Positions 10,501-21,930 of a DNA stretch of 64,000 bases are shown here, one piece after another. A program made the position numbers and the translations under genes. The first letter of the stretch is position 1; every line of letters starts with the position of its first letter. The DNA lies in contig JAPYXD010000522.1 in the NCBI GenBank assembly GCA_030998225.1, positions 7,502,001 to 7,566,000 of the forward strand, given 5' to 3'. The stretch comes from Diplolepis rosae (taxonomy: Eukaryota; Arthropoda; Insecta; Hymenoptera; Diplolepididae). The notes under the pieces were generated by a model. That model worked only from the letters and a program-made list of their open reading frames with translations. It was not told where the DNA came from and did no database searches.

Positions 10501-11140
10501 TGTTTATGGAAGAGTGTTCCACATGAGAAAAGTAAACTTTCTCTGTACACAGAGATGGAAAAACAAGAAGTGCTGGTTCGCCCACATGGAGTAGTTTGTC
10601 TTTAGGTTTGCAATAGGCGGCGAATGGTAGATCAATACATTGGCCCGCGGGCAGAAGAGTTTAAGGGGCGAGAGGAAAGTGGAGAGAAAGAGAGCCTCGC
10701 CTTCCGTAATCTCGTCTGCGTCACACGGGCGTGCACGCATCGATCTATTTTTATGTTTCTAATGACCCACGCTTTCGGATTGTTACTTTTTTTATTTTTT
10801 ACAAATATCTGCATATGTTTTTGATAGACCTAACCTATAAAGTAGAAAAAGCCTCGAGAGACGATTCGGTGAAGAAAAAGATGGCAAAAAAGGAACAATG
10901 ATGAGGGAACAACAACACTACACGACAACGGAGCAAGGGAAAGAAGGCTTTTGTTCTCTGATTCTCTTATTTTCCCCCCCACCGTCCCGCATCCTGGTTC
11001 TGCTCTGACTCTCACCAAACCGAATAATACGTACCGGTCTGGTGCCATGAAGACGCTGCGCGGGTACTACGAGAAATCTCGAGGCAGTACTTTTCCTGAA
11101 CAAGTGACGGTCAACTCAAATTTCAAGGAGATCTTGTCAT
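10500..11140. other. Low-copy GC-richer island
   Basis: Moderately GC-rich, free of window repeats, with purine-rich (10660-10700, 10850-10950) and pyrimidine-rich (10960-10990) patches. A TATAAAG at 10836 follows CCTAACC but nothing confirms a promoter. The overlapping frames on both strands show no domain. Confidence 0.3.
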
Positions 11141-11141
11141 G

Positions 11142-11597
11142 CACTCAGAAAAAAAGTTTCTTTGATTAAAAAAAAATTTCTTTGAATCAAACAAATTTGT
11201 GCATTGCTATACAGTCAAAGGAAAGTTTCTTTGATTTAAAAAAATTTCTTTAAATTAAAGAAATGAACATCTGGGCAGTCGCATAGTATATGCGTAATGT
11301 GATTCACAGAAATATTTTCTTGAATTTAAAAGAAAAAATTTCTTCGTTCAAGGTGATAAAATTAAATAAATTATTTTTCAACTCTGCCAGTACTGTATTT
11401 AAATGAAATAAAAATTTTTATAAATCAAATAATAATGTTAATAAAATATTTTCATTCTTTTAAAAAAGGCTTGAACGGTGATTTCTTAAGATCAAGTGAA
11501 TTTATATTTGTTTTAAAGGTTTTTTACTTCGGATTAAAGAAATTAAGTTAAAAAATGATTTATTAAATTTAAATAAAACTTTCTGCTTTCTAGAACA
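11142..11597 (+). mobile_element. Fam-A2 MITE, long form
   Basis: Starts CACTCAGAAAAAAAGTTTC, carries the internal module GCATTGCTATACAGTCAAAG, the block GAACATCTGGGCAGTCGCAT (11265), then GGTGATAAAATTAAATAAAT and CCAGTACTGTATTTAAATG, and ends near AAATAAAACTTTCTGC. It gives the uninterrupted structure used to read the copies at 2352, 47865 and 54664. A left TA flank is not visible. Confidence 0.75.
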
Positions 11598-12285
11598 TCA
11601 TGCTGTAACTCCGCAATTTTGTATTTTCTTTAAAAAAACAAAATTGCGTAATAATGTTGAAATATTTATAAAATAGTCCTGAGAATTTGTTTAATTTTGG
11701 CTTCTTACATAGAGGTTCCCTCTTAACGAATCTTAATTTGATTTATCGTCGAGTTCTATTTCTATAATTTCAATTTATCGGTTGTTTTTCAGCTACCTAT
11801 CGTAAAAGCGGTTATAAAAACCATGGGTATTATTGAGAGATGAATGCGAGGCTACATAGTTCCTGCATTGAGGAATAGACCGGACACGCATTGTGCACTT
11901 CTGTTACAGTCTAAAAGGGGGAGAGACACACAAAAAAACGTCGACAAACAGGGGCTGGCTTGGCTTCCGAAGGATTTTACGTGGACGGTGGCTTTTCCTC
12001 TAGCTTATGTAAATTTACGAGCACGTAAAATCCAACGACACAATTCCAGCTCGAGTGAAAACTTCACCTAGTACTGGCAAACATACAAGACTTATGCACC
12101 GATAATACTGGCTCACTTTAGTACAATCTACTGAAAGAACAAAGAAAACAAAATTCTCAATTCTATGCTGGCCTTCAATTGAGCCGATGACTCAAATTAA
12201 TAACGAAAATCGTCTTGAAAGTAGTCTTTATATGTTTTAAACTAAAATCAAAACTTAATTATTGTTACCTTTACGTATTTTGTAA
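11598..12285. other. Low-copy sequence
   Basis: Includes a less AT-rich patch at 11840-12070. The 75-codon frame there has no recognisable domain. Confidence 0.4.
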
Positions 12286-12308
12286 TTAAGGAGATTCGCC
12301 ACCTTTAA
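12286..12308. repeat. Fam-E-like tip, interrupted
   Basis: TTAAGGAGATTCGCCACC resembles the Fam-E start TTAAGGGGATCCGCCACC and is broken at its next TTAA (12305-12308) by the element that follows. Sequence resembling the Fam-E continuation (AATATTTTT) resumes at 13248. A possible far end, GGGATTCTCCCCTTAA, lies at 13646-13661. Confidence 0.45.
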
Positions 12309-13240
12309 GGTGGCTGCACTAAATTTTAATTAATGATTAATGAAGCGGATTTTTTTTGTACTATAAGTATTTTGTACGAGCTTTCCGATGCCGTCAAATT
12401 CAAGGGTTGTTGCAGGCATAAATAATGAGAAATTTTTTTTCAAAGTTGATTCCTTATGCATTAGTAAGATAGGAGGATTCGGAATACGAAGTCACATATC
12501 CTTTCATAACTTTTAAAGTAGATGTTTACCGTTTCCAAAAAATATATATATTGTGCAGTAGTAATTGCTGAATCCATATTTACAAAAAAAAAGTACTGTT
12601 GACCGGGGTAATAAAAAAGATATTTAATTTAGAATTTGGAAATTTATGATGAATCTGTAACGGTGAGTTTTATCCGTGCGATGTGGCAACGTTGTAAAGT
12701 GGGTAAAAGCATTCTATTATTGATATTTTTATCTCGCGATTCTCATAATGTAGATATATTGGTAACAATTAAAAGTATTATTCATAAAATATCTGCAATT
12801 GAGAATTATGTAATTAATCATAAGAATTATAAACATTAAATTAGAATAATTTCTATTTTTTTTTAACGAATGGACTACTGCTTAAAAATGAAGTTTTATG
12901 ATTTCAACGATGAATTATAAATGTTTCATTGTGTGTTTAATAAAAAATAATAGGTAACGAAACTGTCCGGTTTCGAATTGGTTTTGCCGGAATGAATACA
13001 TGCGAGCACAAGTCGTGTCTCGAGCCGCGCAACGTTGCCAAATCTACGTCTATCAGGTCCGTGTATGTAAAAGGGGCGACTGAAAAATTAATTTTTTTAT
13101 TGTTATATAAAAAATTATATCCATTGAACCGATTAGTTGGTTATGACCTTATTATATACAGTTTTTTATTGAAAAAAACATATTTCCCATAACCCTCAAT
13201 CGAGCCCCGACTTGATACGGCCCGTCCTGGTGGAGCCACC
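12309..13240. mobile_element. TTAA-flanked non-autonomous transposon (Fam-X)
   Basis: GGTGGCTGCAC at the left end and GTGGAGCCACC at the right form an 11-bp inverted repeat with one mismatch. TTAA lies directly outside each end (12305-12308, 13241-13244). About 930 bp; the 67- and 66-codon frames inside show no transposase motif. TTAA duplications are made by piggyBac, Kolobok and Sola3-type transposases; which one applies is not decided here. Confidence 0.7.
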
Positions 13241-13244
13241 TTAA

Positions 13245-13804
13245 TTGTAATATTTTTGATTTTTTTGACATTTTCTAAAAATGTTTTTTGGCTGAAAATC
13301 GGATTTTTTTTCAAATGGCCGCCATTTTGTGAAATATTAATATTTATCGAAATTTGTTCGGTTCACTGACTAAATAAGAATCTCAACTTTAAAAATCTTG
13401 TTTATTTTTCTATCTCAGACGCCTGTGTGAGGAGTTAGAAATCGGGAAAATTGACCTATCGAATTTAAAAATGTCAGAGATCCGCCCATAAAAAAAAAAA
13501 AATATTATTGATGTATCAAGCTGAAAAAAATTTGTTTTATACTTCAAGAGTACCTTAATAAACCACAAAAGTTTTGGAAACATTCGTTATTTTTTTCATC
13601 CTCGAAAAAATCCCAAAAAATACCCTAATTTTCGGACTGTTACACGGGATTCTCCCCTTAAAGCTTCATTACAAGACTTTAAACTCCGTTTTTCGCAAAT
13701 TGTGATTTTCCGTGTTTGTTGCAACATATGTTTGGATAAAATCTCAAATATTAGACTCAGGTCTTTGAAATTTTTACTACTTATTCTTTGTTATATTATG
13801 AATA
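13245..13804. other. AT-rich sequence between TTAA elements
   Basis: Possibly the rest of the interrupted Fam-E-like element up to the TTAA at 13658. ATGGCCGCCATTTTG at 13316-13330 is a short palindrome. No coding signal. Confidence 0.35.
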
Positions 13805-14190
13805 TTTTTGGGTACGGAAAGCACTCTAGCTAAAAAAAAAAAAAAAACTACAGTAATTTTTTGTTTATATTTTGGGATATTTTTATTAATTTTTTTATTT
13901 CATTTGTAACTTTTTTCAGTCATATTACCTTATTTTCCATACACAAAAAGTCGCTACATTTTCTAAGGAACAAAATAAAAGAATAATCATGACAATTGGT
14001 TAAAAAACAAAAAAAGTTAATCAAAGTCAAAAAAATGCCCAAAATACTCAAAATTTTTAGTTTAAAAATACTTAAAGGTGCTGGAATTTTAAAAAACTCT
14101 CAAAATCTTTATACGTAAAGGTACTAAACATAAAAAAAATTATATGGAAGGTTTAAGCTCAAAAAATAAAAATATTAAAGGTGACACATT
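13805..14190 (-). mobile_element. Fam-E, right part
   Basis: Runs from GGGTACGGAAAGCACTCTAG through ATTACCTTATTTTCCATACA, CATGACAATTGGTTAAAAAA and AAAGGTGCTGGAATTT to ATATTAAAGGTGACA, following the right half of the intact Fam-E at 51962-52490. The terminal GGATCCCC is lost. Confidence 0.8.
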
Positions 14191-14900
14191 CTGTCTTTTT
14201 AACTACTTTCTAGTCTACAATAGGGCTAACTTCTAGCCTTTTATTCGGTTAGTTTCAAGACTTCTATCCTTCATCCTTCGTGACACAAGCATACTTTTAG
14301 ATTTTAAAGGCTGTTTAGAAAACATTTCCAATGACTCGTGCGCCTGTTGTTCAGTTCTGAATCGATCTTTTAACACAACAATCATGAACACAATAGAATA
14401 TGTAGTCGCGTACTTAACAATAGTACCACTAAGCATCATGCTTTACATAATGTTTCATTCATTACCATTTACCAGATTAGTATCTCTAGGAGAATTTTTC
14501 GAAATAAGTCTTAGATAATTGGTATTTTAGTATTGAAATTTTCAATGAAATATGTACAACTGGATCACCAACAAAACTAAGTCTTTAGATTCTTGATGAT
14601 AATATATTACCAAGGTTGATCTTTATATACATAATTGAATTATGTATATGTTTGTGTAGAGCAGCGATGTTTTTAATATTGTTATTTTAAGGCAAGCGTT
14701 TATATGCAAATTACGTGTATAATCTTGTTATTTCAGAAATTCTTATATAAAAACGGTATGTAGTGTTACTTATTTCAGCATCCTTCATTTAGATATTTGG
14801 TCAAATTCAAGACGCTATTTATACTTTAAGAGGTTTAATAGTAGTAAACAAGACGAAAATCCAACTGCATTTAAACATAATTCAAACTAACTTTAATACA
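14191..14900. other. Low-copy sequence
   Basis: No repeat shared with the window. The minus-strand 68-codon frame at 14233-14439 is relatively balanced in composition but matches no family I know. Confidence 0.4.
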
Positions 14901-14903
14901 TTA

Positions 14904-14985
14904 TTAAGGGAATGTGATACTTGAGATTTGACTGATTCAAATAGCTAAAAAGAGGTTACTGTAAATCAGTCAAATTTAGGTGTGT
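14904..14985 (-). repeat. Fam-F tip plus Fam-C fragment
   Basis: TTAAGGGAATGTGATACTTG is a Fam-F start. It is followed directly by TGACTGATTCAAATAGCTAA and GAGGTTACTGTAAATCAGTC, the central part of Fam-C. It looks like a Fam-C insertion in Fam-F that later lost its flanks. Confidence 0.6.
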
Positions 14986-15020
14986 TAAGTTGACGTAATC
15001 ACTTCGTCCAATCGAGTACT

Positions 15021-15630
15021 CACCTATATCAGAATTTAGGGCTCATTTAAGGCCATATTGCTAAATTTAATGCTCCGTTATTTTTGAAAAAAACAAGGGG
15101 TTACGCTGGCTTAACGTTAAGCTGACGTAATCACACGTTATAATGACAATTAAACAAGTTATCACCTATACCAGAATTTAAGGCTCATTTAGGGCTCTCA
15201 AAATACCTCACTGCTGAATTTAATGCTCTGTTATTTTTCAAAAAAACAAGGGGTTACGCTGGCTTAACTTTAAGATGACGTAACCACAAGTTATATTAAC
15301 AATTAAACAAGTTATCACATATACCAGAATTTAAAGTTCATTTAGGGCTCTCAAAATACCCCACTGCTAAATTTAATACTCCGTTATTTAAAAAAAAAAA
15401 CAAGGGGTTACGCTGGTTTAACGTTAAGCTGACGTAACCACACGTTATAATAACAATTAAAAAAGTTATCACCTATACCAGAATATAAGGCTCATTCAGG
15501 GCTCTCAAAATACCCCACTGCTGAATTTAATGCTCCGTTATTTTTCAAAAAAACAAGGGGTTACGCTGGCTTAACGTTAAGCTGACGTAACCACACGTTA
15601 TAATAACAATTAAACAAGTTATCCCTTATA
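15021..15630. repeat. Minisatellite, about 153-bp unit, about 4 copies
   Basis: The motif CACCTATACCAGAATTTAAG recurs with small changes at 15021, 15163, 15316, 15469 and 15623. Successive spacings are 142, 153, 153-154 and 153-154. Each unit carries ACAAGGGGTTACGCTGGCTT, GTTAAGCTGACGTAA and AACAATTAAACAAGTTAT. The first unit lacks about 11 bp (the GCTCTCAAAATACC segment). Confidence 0.92.
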
Positions 15631-15915
15631 GCAGAATTTAAGGCTCATTTAGGGCTCTCAAAATGCCCAAAAATCAATTTCGAAAAACAATCCCTATCAC
15701 TGACAAGCAACCCTTAATTTTAAAAAATAACTTTTGGGCAAAATAAACTACTCGAGAATTTGGGCCATTTTCGGGCTCTTGAAATACCCAAAAATCATTT
15801 TTGAAAAAAAAACCCCTATCACTGAAAAGCAACTCTTAATTTAAAAAAATACATTTTGGACAAAAAAAACTACTCCAGAATACCGGGCTACTTTCGGGCT
15901 CCTCAAAAATGTCTA
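15631..15915. repeat. Second, diverged minisatellite, about 122-bp unit
   Basis: The AGAATTT...GGGCTC start of the 153-bp unit is retained at 15633, 15755 and 15877 (spacing 122), but each unit then continues with a different body (CCCAAAAATCA, CCCCTATCACTGA, AAGCAACTCTTAAT). Two array types share one end of the unit. Confidence 0.85.
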
Positions 15916-16014
15916 TCGATTTTTGGGCTCCAACGCTTAACATCAAAATGCACCCCTGCATGACCATGTAGACACGACTGAAGATAAAAAACATTTTTTT
16001 GAGAACTTTATGGT

Positions 16015-16080
16015 CTACCAAATTTTCAGAAAGATATTATGTAAATAAAAAAAGATATCTTACATGAACTTTTCCATTTC
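16015..16080 (+). repeat. Fam-D right-part fragment
   Basis: AAATTTTCAGAAAGATATTA followed by ATCTTACATGAACTTTT matches the right arm of Fam-D; both ends of the element are missing. Confidence 0.6.
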
Positions 16081-16840
16081 AGAACATCCAAGTACAAATA
16101 ATCAAGATTGTTAATTTGTCTGAAACTAAAAAAAAACATTCCTTATGCAATATTAGCGAACATGTATTTTTTCTATTGCCCGAAACGTGAGAAATATTGG
16201 TTTTATGGGAACTTGAAAAGTGATTAGTCTTTCCCACAGAACTTGATGTACTTCAGTCGATCTTTTTGTAATTTATTTATTATATAGTCGAACTTTTGAA
16301 ATGTTTTATAAATTGAAATTCTATCTAAAAATATTAATTATTCCGCATTAACGAAAAAATTAAAAACAAAACATTTTCAAGCTTCCATATCCAAAATTTT
16401 CCTTAAACTAAGAAAACGTAATAGAATTTTTAATCACATGTAATTGTATAAAGATTCAGTTATCTGGAACCTAAACTTTTTTTCTTTAATTTACAGAATT
16501 TTTAATTACAAGTATAGGAATATTCATTTATCCCAATCTGAATAATGTGCTTTTACATTTTTTTAAATGTAAAATAATTTTTAAAAATTTTTTTAAATTT
16601 CATGAAATTGTAACAGTCTCGCAACATTTCTAAAACGAAATTTTTTTTTATCTCCCTTGAGAATGAAAAAAATATCCTGCCAAATGTATCAAGACCCTAC
16701 TTTCAAGCATACGTAATTCAGCAAGAAGAAAAAAGAATTTCCACCTAGCGGATATCGCGTCACGTTTTCAAATATATTCGACTGGTAGGAGGAATGATTT
16801 CAGTGGATATTTGAATAAGGAGTAATTTTTATGAAACGAA
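16081..16840. other. Low-copy AT-rich sequence
   Basis: Nothing recognised apart from AT-rich runs. Confidence 0.4.
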
Positions 16841-17560
16841 AGAAGACATTTGGAGTGAAGAAGACTCGTGGAATCCCTCGTCCAACGAGAATAGGGAGCG
16901 GAGACGTGGCAACATCGCTATGACTCAGCTCTACTCTTTTCGTTCCTCGCCTCACCTCTTCGCCCCACTCCTCTCCTTTCCGCGCCGCAGTCCCTTCCTA
17001 GTATAACATGCAGCTGACGCCCTTCCCCTCCTCACTTCCCCTAACAATATTCAAGCTTGCTATCTTCGTCACTCAGCGGCGATCCTGTCGTCCACCCCCC
17101 CCCCCCCTTTCCACTCCACTACCTGAACGTGAATATCCTTCCTTGTGTCCCAGACTCTTGTGTCTCCATGCATTTCCCCTGCCCGAAGTGCTCGCACTGA
17201 CACAACTCGTTTCTCCCCACCATCTCCTGGAGCAATCCTTCGCGGCGTCATGCTAGTGATGAGACGAGCGTGCAAAGCCGGGCACAAAAGTTCTGAGAGT
17301 TAGAAAAACACCTAGTTCAGCTCCTTCTTTGGCTTTTTCGCCATTATTGCAAAAGAGTCGCTATCGCCATTATTATCATCATGCTGATCATCAATCATCA
17401 TGCCGATCATCGTCCTCACTTCCTTCTTATTTTTCTCTTCACGAAACCGACACATCCGCGTGTCTTTTTGATGCCAAGCCGCGAACGAACAATGCAACAA
17501 GACTCAAGATAGGAACTTATGAAAAAGAAAATAGAAGAAACACCGAGTATACATGAGGAG
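16841..17560. other. GC-richer, pyrimidine-rich low-copy island with poly-C tract
   Basis: Strong local rise in GC, CT-rich from 16930 to 17060, and a C run at 17094-17107. Several overlapping short frames occur on both strands, none recognisable; a minus-strand frame at 17312-17500 has an acidic then lysine-rich tail but no domain. Could be a UTR or promoter region. Confidence 0.3.
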
Positions 17561-18318
17561 TAGAGTGCCAACGAAGCGTAGGCACTTTTTGTATACCTGA
17601 ATACTTGAGGTACACGAGTTGTTTGTAACAAATGCTGCATCTGCAAGTGTATTGACTATGAATTGTTCTTTAAGGAGGGAGATACCTCTAGAATTTTCGA
17701 AAAAAAAATTTTTTCTCAAATCGATTGAAAAACTATTCAAAAATATAATCCCAAAGTTCTATTGGAGTTCTATTGGAACATATTTTTTCACGTACAAAAA
17801 CTTTGAGGCTCGTTTTCTCGAAACTAACTTTTTTTATCCGGCCGTCAAGATTGCGAGCAAACTATTCAACCGATTTACTTGAATGAAACGGTATTTTATA
17901 GATAATTCTATATTTAAGTGCGTGGTAGGGCGCTTTTTCGAGAAAAATAGTATTTCTACAGTTGTTTAACTATTTTCATGTCAAAAAACACGGGTAAAAA
18001 TGGCACTTTTTCACGAAACGCATGAAAATATACCCAATTTTTCGAAATTTTTCGAAATTCTCAAAACCCCCCTGCTATGCACTCGATAAAAGCTTCCCGA
18101 TTTATAAAAAATTTTCTTTTATCGTTTCAGATGAAAAACCTAGCCAGGATCCGTCATATTTCCGCCATTTTGTATTTTTCTATCATGAAAAAATTGTTTT
18201 TTTGAAGTTAAATAATGCCTTCTAATATATGCAAAAAATCCGGACTTGCTTCGTTTTCATTCTCCCAGAATAAAATTAAAAAACTGCTTTTTTTAAGGGT
18301 TCTAGATGTATCTTCCCC
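17561..18318. other. AT-rich sequence, unassigned
   Basis: Style (TTTTTCGAGAAAA, TTCACGAAACGCATG) recalls the Fam-K interior but no clear alignment is visible. No coding evidence. Confidence 0.3.
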
Positions 18319-18322
18319 TCAA

Positions 18323-18852
18323 GTGGTTAGGCCAGCTTCGAACTTTCAAAAAATATTTTTTTTTTTTATTTGCTTAAAAGTTTTCCATTAGTTTTAGGAA
18401 TACGAAAAGTAAAAATCTATAAATAATTTTTAATGTTTTTTATACTAAAATACTGGTAATACGATCCTTTTCAATCCATCGTAGGATTTTTCGATATAAC
18501 ACATACTTTTTTTTTCAAATTGTAATTAAATAAGATATTTATATTTGAGAAAATCCCTACGATGGGTCATAAATAATACGTTTTTATTGGTAATAAAAAT
18601 TTGGTTGTTGCAGCAGGACGAAAATTTTGGCCCCTACACCCTGTACCAGTTGGACCCGAGTTGCGAGAGAGGCCATGCGAAAAGGACGATATTGACTTCA
18701 CTTTTCTATTAGATAACTAGAAAATTTTTTTTTCACTACAATGTATGCTTATTAAAATCCTGTAAATGGATTTTTCTTACGTTGTATACTTTTCCCTTAA
18801 AAAAATCATGAATTGAGGCATTGTTTTCCGGTCCCCATGGTGGCCTAACCCA
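18323..18852. mobile_element. TTAA-type transposon (Fam-T)
   Basis: GTGGTTAGGCC at the left end mirrors GGCCTAACCCA at the right. TCAA (18319-18322) and TTAA (18853-18856) flank the ends. About 530 bp, non-coding. Its right TTAA also forms the left edge of the Fam-F copy that follows. Confidence 0.6.
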
Positions 18853-18856
18853 TTAA

Positions 18857-19095
18857 GGGCATGTGATACTTAGGAAATTAGAAAATTTTATTGATTTTAG
18901 GTTTTTACATGTTTGTGTCCAAAATACATAAAATGTTGTTTACATAATTTAGGAAAGACCAAAAGAGGTCTATCTGCGTCCATTTTACTCTTCGCTGCCA
19001 TTTCCCAAATTTCGAAAAAGAAAATTTATTTTGGATATAAACAAGTAAAACCCAAAAATCAATAAAATTTGCATCTTTTATCCTGAGAAGATATC
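18857..19095 (+). mobile_element. Fam-F foldback, right end missing
   Basis: Starts at TTAA then GGGCATGTGATACTTAG. Inner arms AAATTTTATTGATTTTAGG (18883) and CCCAAAAATCAATAAAATTT (19049) are inverted copies. It matches 55341-55916 read in reverse (AAAGAGGTCTATCTGCGTCC). Confidence 0.75.
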
Positions 19096-20900
19096 AATTG
19101 ATTCCACTGTGCGTTGCCTCCATAAATCTATGCTACTCATACATAAAAATTCACTATAGTACACACGCAATTTCGCTGGGAATAGCAATTTCGGACCTTT
19201 GGTTATATACTAGCATTGTAGAGTTGATCAGCGCTAGCGAGAAGCTAAATTTCTTCTGATAATTTTAAAAATAATGAACACAGCTCAATAAAAAACAATG
19301 TAAAACATTAAATTTTACAACTAACAATTTTTAAGTTTAGATTTTGAAGTACAAAAATACATTATGTTTAACAAATGGTACTTATTATCAGAAATCAATG
19401 TTTAGAAACTTTAAAAACTTGCTAAGATGTGCAACGAACATAGGTGACTCTCTAAAAATTGTCCTAATAAAAGTTTTCAATCCAGGAAAAATTAGGAAAT
19501 TAAACAAAATTAAGAAAAATATGTTGGAGTAATAATTTTCAACATTTTACTCTAATTATCGATAAGTTTTCCAATTTGATAATATCTAAAAGAAATGATA
19601 CATAATTTTCACTAAAATAAAGATGACCGCGGTTTTTTTTATTGTTTCTATTATATTTTCAAAATTTTCAAAAAGATATTTCATAAGCTTGAAAAATTAT
19701 TAGACAGGAATATTAACAGAAATTTTGAAAGTCCAAAATTTGGTTGTATATATATTATGATTCCAGTGATAGGGATGTCTCAGCTTCATGTACGTGTTTA
19801 TGTCACTAATAGTGCAATTTCGTTAATAGTTGAATAGACCAATTCGCAACACGTAGTATGAAAACTGAAGACCGATCTACGGGAACGGTAAGGAGAGGTC
19901 GTTTAGCGTTTATCGCTGATTGCACACGAGAGTCGTTTAAATGAACGAATTTGACCGACGAACGACCTCAGTTTGCACTAGTGTCTCGTCTACTTAAGTC
20001 ACGCATCGTAGAATAAACCACAAGGCCTGTCCACAATGCGATGGAAGTGTTGTTAAAAAATTTACTTTCTTTGTGTCATGTGTTTATTCGTCACGCTTGC
20101 AATCTAACTCTCAGTTACTCGTTTATACATTTGCCTCTCGACTGACAATGAAAATTACATGTAGACTGGCTCAAGGCAGATAGATCCAAAGGAAAGAAAA
20201 AAAAATACCTGACGCATCGAGAAAGCTTCGAAAAATGATAACGGTTCCTTGAATTATACTCGTACATATGAGTCGACTTTAACATGACATCAATTTTTGC
20301 AGATAATGAGAACAAAATAAGGATAAAGTTCCGAAAAAGTGAATCCTCACATTTCTTTGAAACTGTGTGTACTTACGTTTTTTGGCGCACTGATTACGAA
20401 TATAATAGTGAAAATTGCCGACTAGCCGATTTTCATGGTAAAAACCTCGAAAACCCCACGAAAATCATAATTTTTGGCGTTTATCTTAGAAAATACTGAA
20501 AATTTTGAAAAATGTTTCAGACAAATGTTGTAGCTCTCATCAAAATACATATTTTATGTCTTATAAATTTTTTCGATAGCACTAATAGTTTTCGAAAAAT
20601 TCGATGAAAAAGTTTATGACATGAAACATTGCCGCGCGTTGGATGGTTCTGTCCAAAAAAGATGGGAAAAACCTAACGCTCCTACTATACTACCTTTGTA
20701 CCAAATGTATCACTATTTTTTTCGGAAACCATCAATCGTAGAAAAAAATGCATATAACAAAATATATGTATCTCGATGAGGCCTACAAATTATATTCGGA
20801 ACAGTTTGCGAAATTTTGCATATTGACTGAGATAAACGACAAAAACCATGATTTGATTTGAAGGAAATCGGAGAATTCAACTATTCGGAACTGCACCTCA
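19096..20900. other. Low-copy stretch with a more complex segment at 19780-20110
   Basis: 19780-20110 is less AT-rich and free of window repeats (for example GAAGACCGATCTACGGGAAC and GAACGACCTCAGTTTGCAC), so it is a candidate conserved or regulatory segment. 20500-20880 has the monotonous style of Fam-K but no clear alignment. No gene could be supported. Confidence 0.3.
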
Positions 20901-20901
20901 A

Positions 20902-21145
20902 GACATTAAAGCACGTCTGTTAACTTCTTTTTAGTAAATTTCTTTTTTAAATTCAGAAACTTATCGACAATTAAAGTTAAATGTAAAATTTCTTGCCAAA
21001 TTGGCACTCAAACCAAGTTGACAGACGTTATTTATCGTCTTTTGTTGTATTTTCCAACTTTCCCGGATGAAATTTTCTAAAATAAGAAAGTTATCTTACA
21101 TGAACTTTTACAGGAGTTTGGTCACGGGACAAAAATAATATGTAA
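20902..21145 (+). mobile_element. Fam-D, central and right parts
   Basis: AAAGCACGTCTGTTAACTTC, CTTATCGACAATTAAAGTTA, AAGTTGACAGACGTTATTTA and GAACTTTTACAGGAGTTTGG follow the intact copy at 26288-26645 in order. Both TTAA-flanked tips are lost. Confidence 0.8.
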
Positions 21146-21149
21146 ATCC

Positions 21150-21340
21150 AACCATGTAAGATAAATTTTTTAATTTACAATGTATCTTTCTAAAAAGTTG
21201 GAAAGCTTATCGACAATTACAGTTAAATGTAAAAATGTTTGGAAAATTTTGACTCAAACAAAATAGACAGACGTTCTTTATTTAGATCTTTGTTCATTTA
21301 ACAAAATGTTTTGGTTTGATTAAGTAAATTTTCATCTGAG
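21150..21340 (+). mobile_element. Second Fam-D fragment joined to a Fam-A tip
   Basis: ATGTAAGATAAATTTTTTAA, CTTATCGACAATTACAGTTA and GACAGACGTTCTTTATTTAG are Fam-D. The end TTTTCATCTGAGTG before TA at 21339 resembles the Fam-A terminus. Confidence 0.65.
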
Positions 21341-21838
21341 TGTACAGAAAACGAAATTATAAAAGTTATCGGCAATTACAATTACAGTTAATTGTAAATT
21401 TTTAATTGTATTCTATTTTATTTTTTAAATTTTCAGTAAAATATTTTACGTAGGAAAAAAGTCGAGACGCTCGAGACAAATTAGCCAATAGATATTCTAA
21501 TTAGTGCAATTTAAAATTTACCAATTAGCAGTGAAACTCAGTTTAAGAATATCTGAATTCTTTGCCTATTGAAACATATAGCAATCAATGAAGCCAATAA
21601 AAATTTCTAAATCATCCTCGGAGTGCAGAAAATTTAATTTTTGTTGACAGGGTAAAACTGTCAATACAATTTGATTCGTTATCAGTTTCAGACTTCATGG
21701 TGAATGCAAAAAAAGTCATCAAGCTCGATTGTGGCTGGTTATTGAATGAACAATGTGATCGATTTGGCAACTGTGGCTATGCACCTGTATTAACCTGACT
21801 CTCTGTCTCCCTCATCCCTATCTGAATCTCTCTTTTTT
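21341..21838. other. Low-copy sequence
   Basis: Mostly AT-rich. 21700-21830 is more complex (GCTCGATTGTGGCTGGTTAT, then a CT-rich run) but shows no recognisable gene. Confidence 0.35.
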
Positions 21839-21930
21839 AAGGCCATTTATCAACCAGATCACATGACCAAATTCCTGTAATAGTTCATGTAAAATAACTT
21901 ATCGATTTCGCAAAATATCTTCATTAAATT
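21838..21930 (+). mobile_element. Fam-D head
   Basis: TTAAGGCCATTTATCAACCA then GATCACATGACCAAATTCC and TTCATGTAAAATAAC. It is cut off where the Fam-A array begins. Confidence 0.75.

Noticed and set aside
15021..15915. Possible CRISPR-like array
   Set aside because: Units are contiguous tandem repeats of about 153 and 122 bp with no unique spacers.
17312..17500. Minus-strand frame with an acidic stretch and a lysine-rich end
   Set aside because: Short, low-complexity, overlapped by open frames on both strands, no family recognised.
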